Part shown: positions 1-6,698 of the stretch, piece by piece
Position numbering within the stretch: the stretch's first letter is position 1
Layout: every line of letters starts with the position of its first letter
Origin: Pseudomonadota bacterium
Lineage (GTDB): Bacteria > Pseudomonadota > Gammaproteobacteria > Steroidobacterales > Steroidobacteraceae
Assembly: GCA_021826035.1 (NCBI GenBank)
Contig: JAKBBE010000060.1
Coordinates: 1-15,741 of the forward strand
Length of the DNA stretch: 15,741 bases
Reading direction: 5' to 3'
Made by a program: the position numbers and the translations under genes
Notes under the pieces: generated by a model
What the model was told of the DNA's origin: nothing
The model's input: only the letters and a program-made list of their open reading frames with translations
Database searches by the model: none

Positions 1-42
1 GGTCATTCCGCGAATACGCAGATCGTCAGTCTGAGAATGCAT
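1..42 (-). CDS. aroG: DAHP synthase (3-deoxy-7-phosphoheptulonate synthase), N-terminal 14 codons only
   Basis: The gene starts with ATG at 42-40 and runs out of the window at position 1. The visible peptide is MHSQTDDLRIRGMT. It matches the conserved beginning of class I AroG/AroH-type DAHP synthases (E. coli AroG begins MNYQNDDLRIKEI). The enzyme condenses phosphoenolpyruvate with erythrose 4-phosphate, the first step of the shikimate pathway to Phe, Tyr and Trp. A GGAG Shine-Dalgarno motif lies 6 bases before the ATG, which supports the start. The minus-strand terminator hairpin at 73-100 is only about 30 bases upstream, so any promoter for this gene must lie either beyond the terminator or within that very short gap. 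The family call rests on 14 residues. The exact paralogue (aroF, aroG or aroH) cannot be decided, and the catalytic part is outside the window. Confidence 0.65.
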   Translation of the reverse strand, partial: MHSQTDDLRIRGMT

Positions 43-72
43 GCTGGGCTCCGGTGGCGAGTCCCCGGGGCG

Positions 73-100
73 AAAAAAAACCGCCAGGGGACTGGCGGTT
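73..100 (-). terminator. Intrinsic terminator immediately upstream of the DAHP synthase gene
   Basis: Read on the minus strand, a perfect 9-bp stem (AACCGCCAG / CTGGCGGTT, plus-strand 92-100 and 79-87) with a 4-base loop is followed by an unbroken run of T. The complementary A-run is at 73-80 on the plus strand. This is a textbook Rho-independent terminator for minus-strand transcription. No convincing minus-strand protein gene ends before it, and a DAHP synthase begins 31 bases after it. It is therefore best read as the terminator arm of an attenuator. In the plus direction there is no T-run directly after the stem. Confidence 0.85.
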
Positions 101-218
101 CTTTGGGGTGTTTCTCGTCTCGACTAGATCATGAAACCGACAACAGCCCGCCAACCGCCTGCGAATGCGGCCAATAAAATCGATAATACGCAGAGCGGAG
201 GGTGTGAGACTTGGGCAC
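73..218 (-). promoter_or_regulatory. Probable transcription attenuator with aromatic-rich leader peptide
   Basis: On the minus strand a 29-codon frame can start at GTG 218-216 and ends at TGA 131-129. Residues 11-16 are Tyr-Tyr-Arg-Phe-Tyr-Trp (codons at 188-171), five aromatic residues in six. Just after them, GGCGGTT (159-153) is exactly complementary to AACCGCC (100-94), the first arm of the terminator, so the two pairings exclude each other. An overlapping 9-pair alternative with two wobbles uses 156-148. A CCGC/GCGG pairing (170-167 with 158-155) could hide the antiterminator arm when ribosomes do not stall. This is the layout of trp/phe-type attenuators, and the next gene makes the aromatic precursor. 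Weak points: the GTG has no clear Shine-Dalgarno sequence, and TATTAT could instead be a -10 box, since AT-rich DNA naturally encodes Tyr and Phe. Confidence 0.5.
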
Positions 219-615
219 GGCGTAGAAATACCATGGCGCACGCGACTCGGCAAGCGTGAGCGCGCCGCGCCGGCACTGCCGTGCTCGAGTCGGCGCACCG
301 GCCGCGGCCCGCGGCCCCCGATCGCCGTGCGGTCCACGCGGGCATGCCGCGTACTCGGGCGCGTCGCAGCACGCTGCGCGGCGGGTGCCGATGCGGTGAC
401 GGCGCGTGCTATGCTTTTGAGCCTGCTGGGGTATTTCAGCCGAAAATCCCCGCACCGGACGGTTCAGTCCGGCGCGAGCCACCGCCCGCTCGCTGCGCCA
501 TGGACCGGGTTCCGGGATGCAGAGAGGATCGATGCCGACGGCGCGGCGGTGGTCCCGGAGCCGCGTGGATACGGCATCACCCGCAGCCCCCCCTTCGACG
601 CTCGAAAGCCAGACC
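219..615. other. Intergenic region upstream of pncB, no gene recognised
   Basis: Several overlapping open frames exist on both strands. They are rich in Arg, Ala, Pro and Gly and look like chance frames in GC-rich DNA, with no conserved motif. The promoters for the leftward DAHP synthase leader and for the rightward pncB should lie here. A possible leftward promoter is TTGCCG, 17 bases, then TATTTC, ending near 223, but it matches the consensus poorly. I saw no RNA gene. Confidence 0.4.
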
Positions 616-1950
616 ATGCCCGAGACCAGCGCTCTGCTCACCGACCTGTATCAGCTCACCATGCTGCAGGCGTATTTCGATCAGGGCATGAATGACACGG
701 CCGTGTTCGAATTCTTCGTGCGCGAACTGCCCGCGACACGCGGCTTTCTGGTCGCCGCCGGCCTCGAGCAGGTGCTCGAGTACCTCGAGACGCTGCGCTT
801 CAGTGACGCGGAACTCGCCTGGCTCGAGCGCAGCGGACGCCTTCACTCGCGCTTCCTCGCCTCACTCGCCGATCTGCGCTTCACGGGCAACGTCATGGCC
901 ATGCCCGAAGGGTCGGTGTTCTTTCCCAACGAGCCCATACTGCGCGTGGTGGCCCCGCTGCGCGAGGCACAGCTGGTCGAGACCCGGATCATCAACCTGC
1001 TGCAGTTTCAGTCGCTGATCGCCGCCAAAGCCGCGCGTGTGCGCCTTGCCGCGCCGCAGCACCTGCTGGTGGACTTCGGTCTACGCCGCGCGCACGGCGC
1101 CGAGGCGGGGCTGCTGTCTGCGCGGGCCAGCTACCTCGCCGGATTCGACGGCACGGCCACGGTCCTGGCGGGCATGCGCTGGGACATTCCGCTCTTCGGC
1201 ACCATGGCGCACTCGTTCATCCAAGCCGAGACGGATGAACGGACCGCCTTCGAGCATTTCGCTCGCTCGCATCCGCAGGCCAATACGCTGCTGCTCGACA
1301 CCTACGACACCGAAGCGGCGGCGCGAGCGATCGTGCCGCTCGCCCGGACGCTCGCGGCCGATGGCATCCCGATTCGCGCCGTGCGCCTCGACAGCGGCGA
1401 TCTTGCCACGCTCGCACGGCGCGTGCGTCAGATCCTCGATGCGGGCGGCCTCGCCTCGATCGAGATCTTCGCCAGCGGCGGCCTCGACGAATACGCGATT
1501 GCCGAGCTGATCGCCTCGGGGGCCCCGATCAGCGGCTTCGGGGTCGGCACCCGGATGAACACGTCGGCCGATCAGCCCTACCTCGAGTGCGTCTACAAGC
1601 TGCAGGAATACGCCGGTACGCCCCGCCGCAAACGCTCCGAAGGCAAGGCCACGTGGCCCGGCCGCAAGCAGATCTGGCGCCGCTACGATGCAGACGGTCG
1701 CATGGCGGGCGATACACTCAGCGTCGAGCACGATGCGGCGCTCGGTGAGGCGCTGCTGAAGCCGGTGATGTCGGAGGGCAAGCGACTGGCGCCCTCACCG
1801 CCCCTGACCACGGTGCGCGCCTTCGCCGCCGAGCAACGGCGCCGCCTGCCCGAAGCTCTGCGTGCGCTCACCCCCGAGAGCGCCTACCCGGTGACCATCG
1901 CGACGGCCCTCGCGGACCTCGCGCGCGCCGTCGACGAGCACACCCGCTGA
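616..1950 (+). CDS. pncB: Nicotinate phosphoribosyltransferase
   Basis: This 444-residue enzyme converts nicotinate, phosphoribosyl pyrophosphate and ATP to nicotinate mononucleotide in the Preiss-Handler route of NAD salvage, in the cytoplasm. The N-terminus ALLTDLYQLTMLQAYF (residues 6-21) is a family signature. GTMAHSFIQA (195-204) contains the conserved His199, expected to be the phosphorylated histidine, and RLDSGDL (257-263) and FGVGTRMNTS (308-317) belong to the phosphoribosyl-binding barrel. Length is normal for the family. The frame is open upstream to ATG 517, but the family N-terminus begins at ATG 616 and the extra 33 residues look non-coding, so I chose 616. Its Shine-Dalgarno site is weak. 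It faces the minus-strand bc1 operon tail by tail, with 44 bases between, and looks monocistronic. Confidence 0.95.
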   Translation: MPETSALLTDLYQLTMLQAYFDQGMNDTAVFEFFVRELPATRGFLVAAGLEQVLEYLETLRFSDAELAWLERSGRLHSRFLASLADLRFTGNVMAMPEGSVFFPNEPILRVVAPLREAQLVETRIINLLQFQSLIAAKAARVRLAAPQHLLVDFGLRRAHGAEAGLLSARASYLAGFDGTATVLAGMRWDIPLFGTMAHSFIQAETDERTAFEHFARSHPQANTLLLDTYDTEAAARAIVPLARTLAADGIPIRAVRLDSGDLATLARRVRQILDAGGLASIEIFASGGLDEYAIAELIASGAPISGFGVGTRMNTSADQPYLECVYKLQEYAGTPRRKRSEGKATWPGRKQIWRRYDADGRMAGDTLSVEHDAALGEALLKPVMSEGKRLAPSPPLTTVRAFAAEQRRRLPEALRALTPESAYPVTIATALADLARAVDEHTR

Positions 1951-1994
1951 GCGCAGCGCCTCGAGGCCAAGGTGCCCTGCGCGTCTCGGCGCCG

Positions 1995-2354
1995 TCAGAT
2001 GACGCGGTGACGTGCGAACTGCACCGCGCCGCGTACCACGCGGTAGACGAACCAGATCCACACCGGCACGAACACCACAGAGGCGAACCCGAACGGCGCG
2101 CAGAACCCGGCCAGAATCGACCAGATCAGGAACAGGAACGAGGTCCGCAGACGCCATTGGCGGTGGCTCTGCAGCACCGCATCGCGCCAGGCGGCCGCAT
2201 CCGGACGGGTGTCGCGATAGACCTCGTACCAGATCGTGAAGACGAACAACACCGTGCCGAGGGCGAGTGCCGCATAGGCCCGCCAGGAATCGCGCAGATC
2301 CTGCCCGGCCTCGGGCGCGGCGAGCGCCCCGTCGGCCCCGAGCGCCGCGATCAC
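1995..2354 (-). CDS. Small membrane protein translationally coupled to petC
   Basis: This 119-residue protein starts with GTG at 2354-2352. That codon overlaps the petC stop codon (TGA 2353-2351) in the sequence GTGA, so I chose it over an ATG-type start further inside petC. Hydrophobic segments lie at about residues 26-43 and 72-106; the second is probably two helices or a re-entrant hairpin. A soluble, charged stretch (YRDTRPDAAAWRDAVLQSHR) lies between. The end, WFVYRVVRGAVQFARHRVI, has the aromatic-Tyr-Arg-x-x-x-Gly pattern seen in DUF4870-like small membrane proteins, but I cannot assign it firmly. Position and overlap suggest co-translation with the bc1 complex and a possible role in its assembly or as an accessory subunit. 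That is inference only. Gammaproteobacterial petABC operons often continue with sspA instead. Confidence 0.75.
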   Translation of the reverse strand: MIAALGADGALAAPEAGQDLRDSWRAYAALALGTVLFVFTIWYEVYRDTRPDAAAWRDAVLQSHRQWRLRTSFLFLIWSILAGFCAPFGFASVVFVPVWIWFVYRVVRGAVQFARHRVI

Positions 2355-3157
2355 CGCCCGACTCTCCACCAGCGCTCCTCGCTGGTGATGACGCGGCGCC
2401 AATAGAGTTTATAGAGAAGGTAGGTCAGCACCGAGAGCGCGAGGAAGAGCCCGAGAATCCAAGGCCCGAGGCGCGCGCGCTCCTGCTGATGCGGGTGCGC
2501 CACCGCGTAGAGGAAGGCCACGATATCCCGCGCCGTCTGGTCGAACTGCGCCTTCGTCATGCTCCCTTGAGTCAGCGGCTCGACGCCGATGGCCACCTTG
2601 GCCGGGCTGCCAAAGCGCAGCCCCTGGACCACGACCGGCTTCTGCAGCCCCTGCATCGAGGCGAACACGTCCGGCATGGCGACGTTGTACCTAACCGTAT
2701 TGTTGACACCGGTCGGGCGCGACGGATCGACATAGAAGGACGTCAGGTAGGTATACAGCCACGCCGCCGATCGTCGCTGGGCGATCACGGTCAGATCCGG
2801 CGGCGCGATCTTCACGTACGCCTCCATCATCGCCGCCGGCATGTTGCTCGTGATGGTGTCGTGATAGTGATGGCCGTTGGTGCCGATCGTGGCCAGGAAC
2901 TGCGCACGGCTCAGGCCGAGAACCTTCGGCAGCGAGCTGTAGCGCACGCCCTGCAGAGAGTGGCACGCGACGCACATGTGCACCGTGTACAGCGCGCCGT
3001 TGCGCAGTGCCGCCTTGTCCTGCAGGTTGACCGTAATCGGGCGCAGCGGCGGGACCGTACTCGCCACCGAGCCCCACGCCGCACCGCATGCGGCCAGCAG
3101 CACCGCGGCCAGCGCCAAGACGGGACGATGCCGGCGCGGAGAGTATTTCTGTGTCAT
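2351..3157 (-). CDS. petC: Cytochrome c1 of the bc1 complex
   Basis: This 268-residue protein is the c-type haem subunit that takes electrons from the Rieske cluster and passes them to a soluble or membrane cytochrome c. A signal peptide covers about residues 10-30. The haem attachment motif CVACH is at 62-66. WLYTYLTSFYVDPSRPTGVNN (133-153) is highly conserved in cytochrome c1, and NVAMPDVF (158-165) carries the likely axial ligand Met161. A single C-terminal anchor helix is at 231-250, followed by a positive tail. ATG 3157 follows a modest GCAGG Shine-Dalgarno site; an in-frame ATG at 3199 is possible but would put an odd leader before the signal peptide. It lies 85 bases after petB and overlaps the next gene by GTGA. 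Nothing essential looks missing. Confidence 0.93.
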   Translation of the reverse strand: MTQKYSPRRHRPVLALAAVLLAACGAAWGSVASTVPPLRPITVNLQDKAALRNGALYTVHMCVACHSLQGVRYSSLPKVLGLSRAQFLATIGTNGHHYHDTITSNMPAAMMEAYVKIAPPDLTVIAQRRSAAWLYTYLTSFYVDPSRPTGVNNTVRYNVAMPDVFASMQGLQKPVVVQGLRFGSPAKVAIGVEPLTQGSMTKAQFDQTARDIVAFLYAVAHPHQQERARLGPWILGLFLALSVLTYLLYKLYWRRVITSEERWWRVGR

Positions 3158-3242
3158 TGCATGAACCTGCCGAGATAAGTTCGTCTGTGTTTCGTCCATC
3201 TGCGGCGCTGCCCAGCCCGGAGAAGCGCCGGCCGATCTGTGC

Positions 3243-4676
3243 TCAGTGGAAGATCCCGCCGGCGGTGAGCCGCTCGGGAAGCTTCGCCGCATCGCGCGTC
3301 AAGGCCGGGAAGGCGAGCGCACCGCCGAAGACCACCAGCAGGTACAGCGTCGGAATCCAGTCCGTGAGCAGCATCAGGTCCCAGCCATGGGCGTGGATCG
3401 AGTACATCCACACATCGACCAGCCAGACCACCGCCTCGGCGAGCACCAACCAGATGACCTTGGCGCGCACCGAGCGCTGTCGGTTGAAAAACGGCAGCAC
3501 GAGGAACGTCGCATAGAACACCTCGGTGACGTGCAGGCCGTACACCATGTTGTGCTCCGTGGCGAACCCATGCGCGATCCAGCCGAGCCAGAGAAAGGAC
3601 GCTGCCATCATCAGCACGTTGAACTTGTAGAGCTTTGAGCGATAGCGGATCGAGCGGATGGGATTTCGATCGAGCAGCGGCAGAAATGCGAGCAGCACGA
3701 ACGAACCACCGAATGCCATGATCCCGTAGAGCTTGTCCGGCACACCGCGCAACATCGCGTAGAACGGCAGGAAGAACCACAACGGGTGGATGTCCGCAGG
3801 CGTGTGCAGGATGTTGGCCGGCGTGTAATTGAGCTTATCGAGCAGCAGACCCCAGCCGGCCGGCTTGTAGAACACGAACCAGAAGAACACCACGAAGAAC
3901 ACGCTGACGCCGAACAGATCCTTCACCGTGTAGTACGGATGGAAGGGAATCCCATCGCGCGGCCAGCCGGACTCGTTCACGTTGTCGTGAATCTCGACGC
4001 CGTCCGGATTGTTCGAGCCCACCTGATGCAGCGCGATCAGATGCACGAGCACGAGCGCGAGCAGCAGCATCGGCATCAGGAACACGTGAAACACGAAGAA
4101 TCGGTTCAATGTCGGCAGGTCGACCACGAACGAGCCGCGCATCCAGGTCGCGATCGGCTTGCCGATCACCGGCAGTGCGGTGACGAAATTCGTCACAACC
4201 GCCGAACCCCAGTACGACATCTGCCCCCAGGGCAAGAGATACCCGAGGAATGCCTCGGCGGCGAGCGCCAGGTAGATGAAGATCCCGACCAGCCAGAGCA
4301 GCTCGCGCGGTTTCTTGTACGAACCGTACATCACGGCTCGATACATGTGCAGGTAGACCAGGAGGAAGAAGGCCGAGGCTCCGACGACGTGCATGTCGCG
4401 AATCAGCCAACCCCAGCGCGAATCGCGCTGGATGCCGCGCAGCACCGACCAGTAGGCGAGGTGCGGATTCGGCTGATAATGAATCGCGAGGAACAATCCG
4501 GTCGCCAGCTGCATCACCAGCACCAGCATGGCGAGCGAGCCGAAGAAGTACCAGAGATTGAAGTTCTTCGGCGCCGGATAACGCGACACCTGGCTGCGCC
4601 AGGTGGCTGAGATCGGCAGACGCTGATCGAACCAACCGAACACACCGCTCGTTTTTGATGGCTTGCTGTTGTTCAT
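3243..4676 (-). CDS. petB: Cytochrome b of the bc1 complex, with C-terminal extension
   Basis: This 477-residue membrane protein carries both b haems and the quinol sites. Haem ligands are His96 and His110 (DMHVVGA, VYLHMYR) and His197 and His212 (FFVFHVF, LVHLIALHQVGSNNPDG). Fourteen residues lie between the second pair, as I recall for other beta- and gammaproteobacterial proteins. The Qo-site motif normally written PEWY is PLWF here (residues 298-301), confirmed from the codons CCG TTG TGG TTC, so the Glu and Tyr are both replaced. After the usual final helix (about 380-397) there are about 80 more residues with two further hydrophobic stretches (407-424 and 441-457), making it longer than the 400-430 residues typical of bacterial cytochrome b. 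Start ATG 4676 was chosen because the cytochrome b N-terminal pattern follows directly; upstream ATG 4715 would add 13 residues. Third gene of the operon. Confidence 0.95.
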   Translation of the reverse strand: MNNSKPSKTSGVFGWFDQRLPISATWRSQVSRYPAPKNFNLWYFFGSLAMLVLVMQLATGLFLAIHYQPNPHLAYWSVLRGIQRDSRWGWLIRDMHVVGASAFFLLVYLHMYRAVMYGSYKKPRELLWLVGIFIYLALAAEAFLGYLLPWGQMSYWGSAVVTNFVTALPVIGKPIATWMRGSFVVDLPTLNRFFVFHVFLMPMLLLALVLVHLIALHQVGSNNPDGVEIHDNVNESGWPRDGIPFHPYYTVKDLFGVSVFFVVFFWFVFYKPAGWGLLLDKLNYTPANILHTPADIHPLWFFLPFYAMLRGVPDKLYGIMAFGGSFVLLAFLPLLDRNPIRSIRYRSKLYKFNVLMMAASFLWLGWIAHGFATEHNMVYGLHVTEVFYATFLVLPFFNRQRSVRAKVIWLVLAEAVVWLVDVWMYSIHAHGWDLMLLTDWIPTLYLLVVFGGALAFPALTRDAAKLPERLTAGGIFH

Positions 4677-4763
4677 GGATTTGAAGACCTTGCAGTTCGT
4701 ACGTTGCCGCCGCATCGAGAAGCCGTAGCGCCCCTCGGACGGCGCCGCTCGGCAGGAGCGCCG

Positions 4764-5510
4764 TCAGTGCGCCTTGGGGGCACCCGGCGCGCCGTGCAGC
4801 TGCGCGTAAGCGGAAAAATTCTTCGGTCCCATACCGAGCACCTGGTCGGGATTCAATTGCGCCAGATAGGCGATGACGGCATTCTCCTCATCCGCGGTCA
4901 TCGCCCGGGAGATGGTGTACATGACCTGGCCGGGACTGTTGGTACGCCGGCCGCTTGCGAAGCGCTGCAGTTCTCCGAGCATGTACGGGGCATGCTGTCC
5001 GGCGAGTGCCGGGATCGCCATCGGGCCGTTGCCCTCCCCGTTCAGGCCGTGGCAGGCCGCGCAGGCCGGCAGTCCCTCGGCCGCATTGCCGCGCCGGTAG
5101 ATGATTTTCCCGAGCTGCAGCTGCGCGGCCGTTGCCGGCACCGCGCCGACCGCGACATAGGTCCACATCGGCTTCAGCTGCGAGAAGTACGCCGCGATGT
5201 CCTTCAGGTTCGCGTGCTTCGGCGAGGGCGGGATGGTCATGGCCATCCCGGTCATGATGCTCGACTTGCGCGCGCCGCTGCGGAAGTTCTCCAACTGCTT
5301 CAGGATGTAGTTGTACCCCTGGCCGGCGAGATTCGGGTGCGTCGGGCTCATGCCGATCCCGTTCATGCCGTGGCATGCGGCACACACGGCGAGCAGAGCC
5401 GCGCCCTGTGTCGCGGCGCCGGCCGGCGGCAGACCGTGGTAATCGTCCTTGCCGTACACCGGGGGAAGAATGGCAATGGCGATCAGGAGTGCGGCCAACG
5501 CGGATTTCAT
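4764..5510 (-). CDS. Dihaem cytochrome c4 within the bc1 operon
   Basis: This 248-residue periplasmic electron carrier has a signal peptide (1-20, cleavage probably after PPVYG) and two homologous cytochrome c domains. Each has a CAACHG haem site, at residues 43-48 and 150-155. Family patterns repeat in both halves: PNLAGQGYNYILKQLENFRSG (59-79) and PALAGQHAPYMLGELQRFASG (167-187), each followed by a Met-containing stretch (86-91 and 197-204) that should give the sixth haem ligand. Cytochromes c4 typically link bc1 to cbb3 or aa3 oxidases. The gene sits between petA and petB (53 bases after petA, 87 before petB), which suggests it is made in step with the complex. ATG 5510 follows a GAAGGA Shine-Dalgarno site; the upstream in-frame start at 5561 would spoil the signal peptide. 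Confidence 0.93.
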   Translation of the reverse strand: MKSALAALLIAIAILPPVYGKDDYHGLPPAGAATQGAALLAVCAACHGMNGIGMSPTHPNLAGQGYNYILKQLENFRSGARKSSIMTGMAMTIPPSPKHANLKDIAAYFSQLKPMWTYVAVGAVPATAAQLQLGKIIYRRGNAAEGLPACAACHGLNGEGNGPMAIPALAGQHAPYMLGELQRFASGRRTNSPGQVMYTISRAMTADEENAVIAYLAQLNPDQVLGMGPKNFSAYAQLHGAPGAPKAH

Positions 5511-5561
5511 TGCGGTCGTTTCCTTCGTTGATGGATTGCGATGTGCGGCGCGGCGGCGCAC

Positions 5562-6242
5562 TCACCAGATATCGGGCGACCAGTTCTTCTTCGCCCCGGA
5601 CGCGTCCACCTCGCCGATGCGGGCCACGGTCGCGGATTTCCAGAAGTACGGTGGGATCGGGATGTTCGAAGGCGCCGGTGACCCCTCGATCACACGCGCG
5701 GAGAAGTCGTACATCGAACCGTGACAGGCGCAGTGAAAGCCGCCCGGCCACCACGGCGTCAGAGTGTGCGGAGCGGGCCGGTAGCCCGGAATGCACTGCA
5801 TGTGGGTGCACAGCGCGACGGCGATGAAGTATTCCGGTCGCAGCGCGCGGTAATTGCCGTTCACGAACTGGGCGGTCGGCTGCTGATTCTGCATGCTGCG
5901 CGGATCCTTCAGCCGCTGCAGCAGCGAGGCGTCCTCGAGCGTCTTGAGCATCCACGGCTCGCGCCTGAGGATCCAGATCGGCTTCTTCTTCCATTCGGCG
6001 AGAATCAGCTGTCCGGGCTCGATCCGGCTGACGTCCACCTCGATCGGCGCACCGAGCGCCTCGACGGCCTTGCCCGGGTTCATGTTGTCGATCAGCGCAT
6101 CGGCGAGGAGCCCGACCGCCCCGGCGCCGAGCACCCCGGCGGTGCCGATCAGGAAATTCCGGCGCGCCTTATCGGTCTGCGGCGCGGGTCGGATGGAATC
6201 CATGACCACGTCTTGTTCTGCCTGCTTCGCATCATCTCTCAT
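5562..6242 (-). CDS. petA: Rieske iron-sulfur protein of the bc1 complex
   Basis: This 226-residue subunit holds the 2Fe-2S cluster that takes the first electron from quinol. A twin-arginine motif (ARRNFLIG, Arg27-Arg28) followed by a hydrophobic helix (31-50) gives Tat export and a membrane anchor. The cluster motifs are CTHMQC (145-150) and CACHGS (171-176). Cys145, His147, Cys171 and His174 are the ligands, and Cys150 and Cys173 form the usual disulfide. The common form of the first box is CTHLGC, so Leu-Gly is changed to Met-Gln. The proline-rich loop is present as SPAPSNIPIPPY (188-199). ATG 6242 has AGAAGG about 10 bases upstream; ATG 6203 is a shorter alternative that keeps the Tat motif. 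It is the first gene of the operon. Confidence 0.95.
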   Translation of the reverse strand: MRDDAKQAEQDVVMDSIRPAPQTDKARRNFLIGTAGVLGAGAVGLLADALIDNMNPGKAVEALGAPIEVDVSRIEPGQLILAEWKKKPIWILRREPWMLKTLEDASLLQRLKDPRSMQNQQPTAQFVNGNYRALRPEYFIAVALCTHMQCIPGYRPAPHTLTPWWPGGFHCACHGSMYDFSARVIEGSPAPSNIPIPPYFWKSATVARIGEVDASGAKKNWSPDIW

Positions 6243-6698
6243 GGCTTGCGCCCTTCTGCCGTCGGTTCTGCTGTGCGGTGAACTGTATACGAGCCGGATG
6301 GAGACCGCCGTGCCGGCGCGGTCGGCTCAATCGGATGCGTGCGCAGCGACGCGCCGCACCAAGTCGGCGGCGCCGCTCGTCGCAGCGGCCGGCTGTGCAT
6401 CGCGCCAGCGGTGGGAAATTCAGTTGTCTCGATCAAGAATCAGCACCCTCGGCGCACGTCCCGGCCGCCGGTGCCGCCCGCCGCAGCAGAGCTGCGTGTG
6501 GGCGTGACCATGGGCGCGTTCGATTCCATCTGCGCGCAGATGGTATCGGGCGCGCCGCATTACGCTCATACGTACTCACCGCAATGCTGGCGCGAGAGAA
6601 CTGATAATCATCAACCAGTGGCGCGTCCGAGCGCAGATGCGCGGCGCAAATGGCTTTGCCGTATAGTGCGCGCACCTTTCCCCACGACACAGAGCGCG
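6243..6698. other. Divergent intergenic region between petA and the SDR gene
   Basis: These 456 bases must hold the promoters for the leftward bc1 operon and the rightward dehydrogenase. Possible -10 boxes are TATACA on the minus strand (6289-6284), about 40 bases before petA, and TATAGT on the plus strand (6662-6667), 31 bases before the dehydrogenase start. Neither has a good -35 box at the right distance. The region also contains the dyad listed separately at 6522-6547. No convincing protein or RNA gene is seen. Confidence 0.4.
6522..6547. promoter_or_regulatory. 26-bp dyad, possible operator
   Basis: An 18-bp perfect palindrome without spacer, CCATCTGCGCGCAGATGG (6526-6543), continues outward after one mismatched pair with GAT (6522-6524) matching ATC (6545-6547). 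Twelve of thirteen pairs match. It lies between divergent genes, about 150 bases before the dehydrogenase and 280 before petA. This symmetry suits a dimeric regulator, but it could also fold as a hairpin in RNA. The regulator is unknown and no regulator gene is in the window. Confidence 0.45.

Noticed and set aside
124..231. A 36-codon minus-strand frame MVFLRRAQVSH... ending in a hydrophobic stretch before the terminator
   Set aside because: It could be a small membrane protein, but it has no Shine-Dalgarno site and overlaps the aromatic-rich leader frame, which fits the gene context better. I could not support it as a separate gene.
1951..1982. Possible terminator between pncB and the convergent membrane protein gene (GCGCAG...CTGCGC)
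   Set aside because: The stem is only six pairs with a 20-base loop and there is no T-run in either direction.
2267..3178. A 303-residue plus-strand frame antisense to petC
   Set aside because: It is Arg- and His-rich without motif, while the minus strand encodes an unmistakable cytochrome c1.
3786..4610. A 274-residue plus-strand frame antisense to petB
   Set aside because: It has His/Glu/Gln-rich composition typical of antisense to membrane helices, and petB on the other strand is certain.
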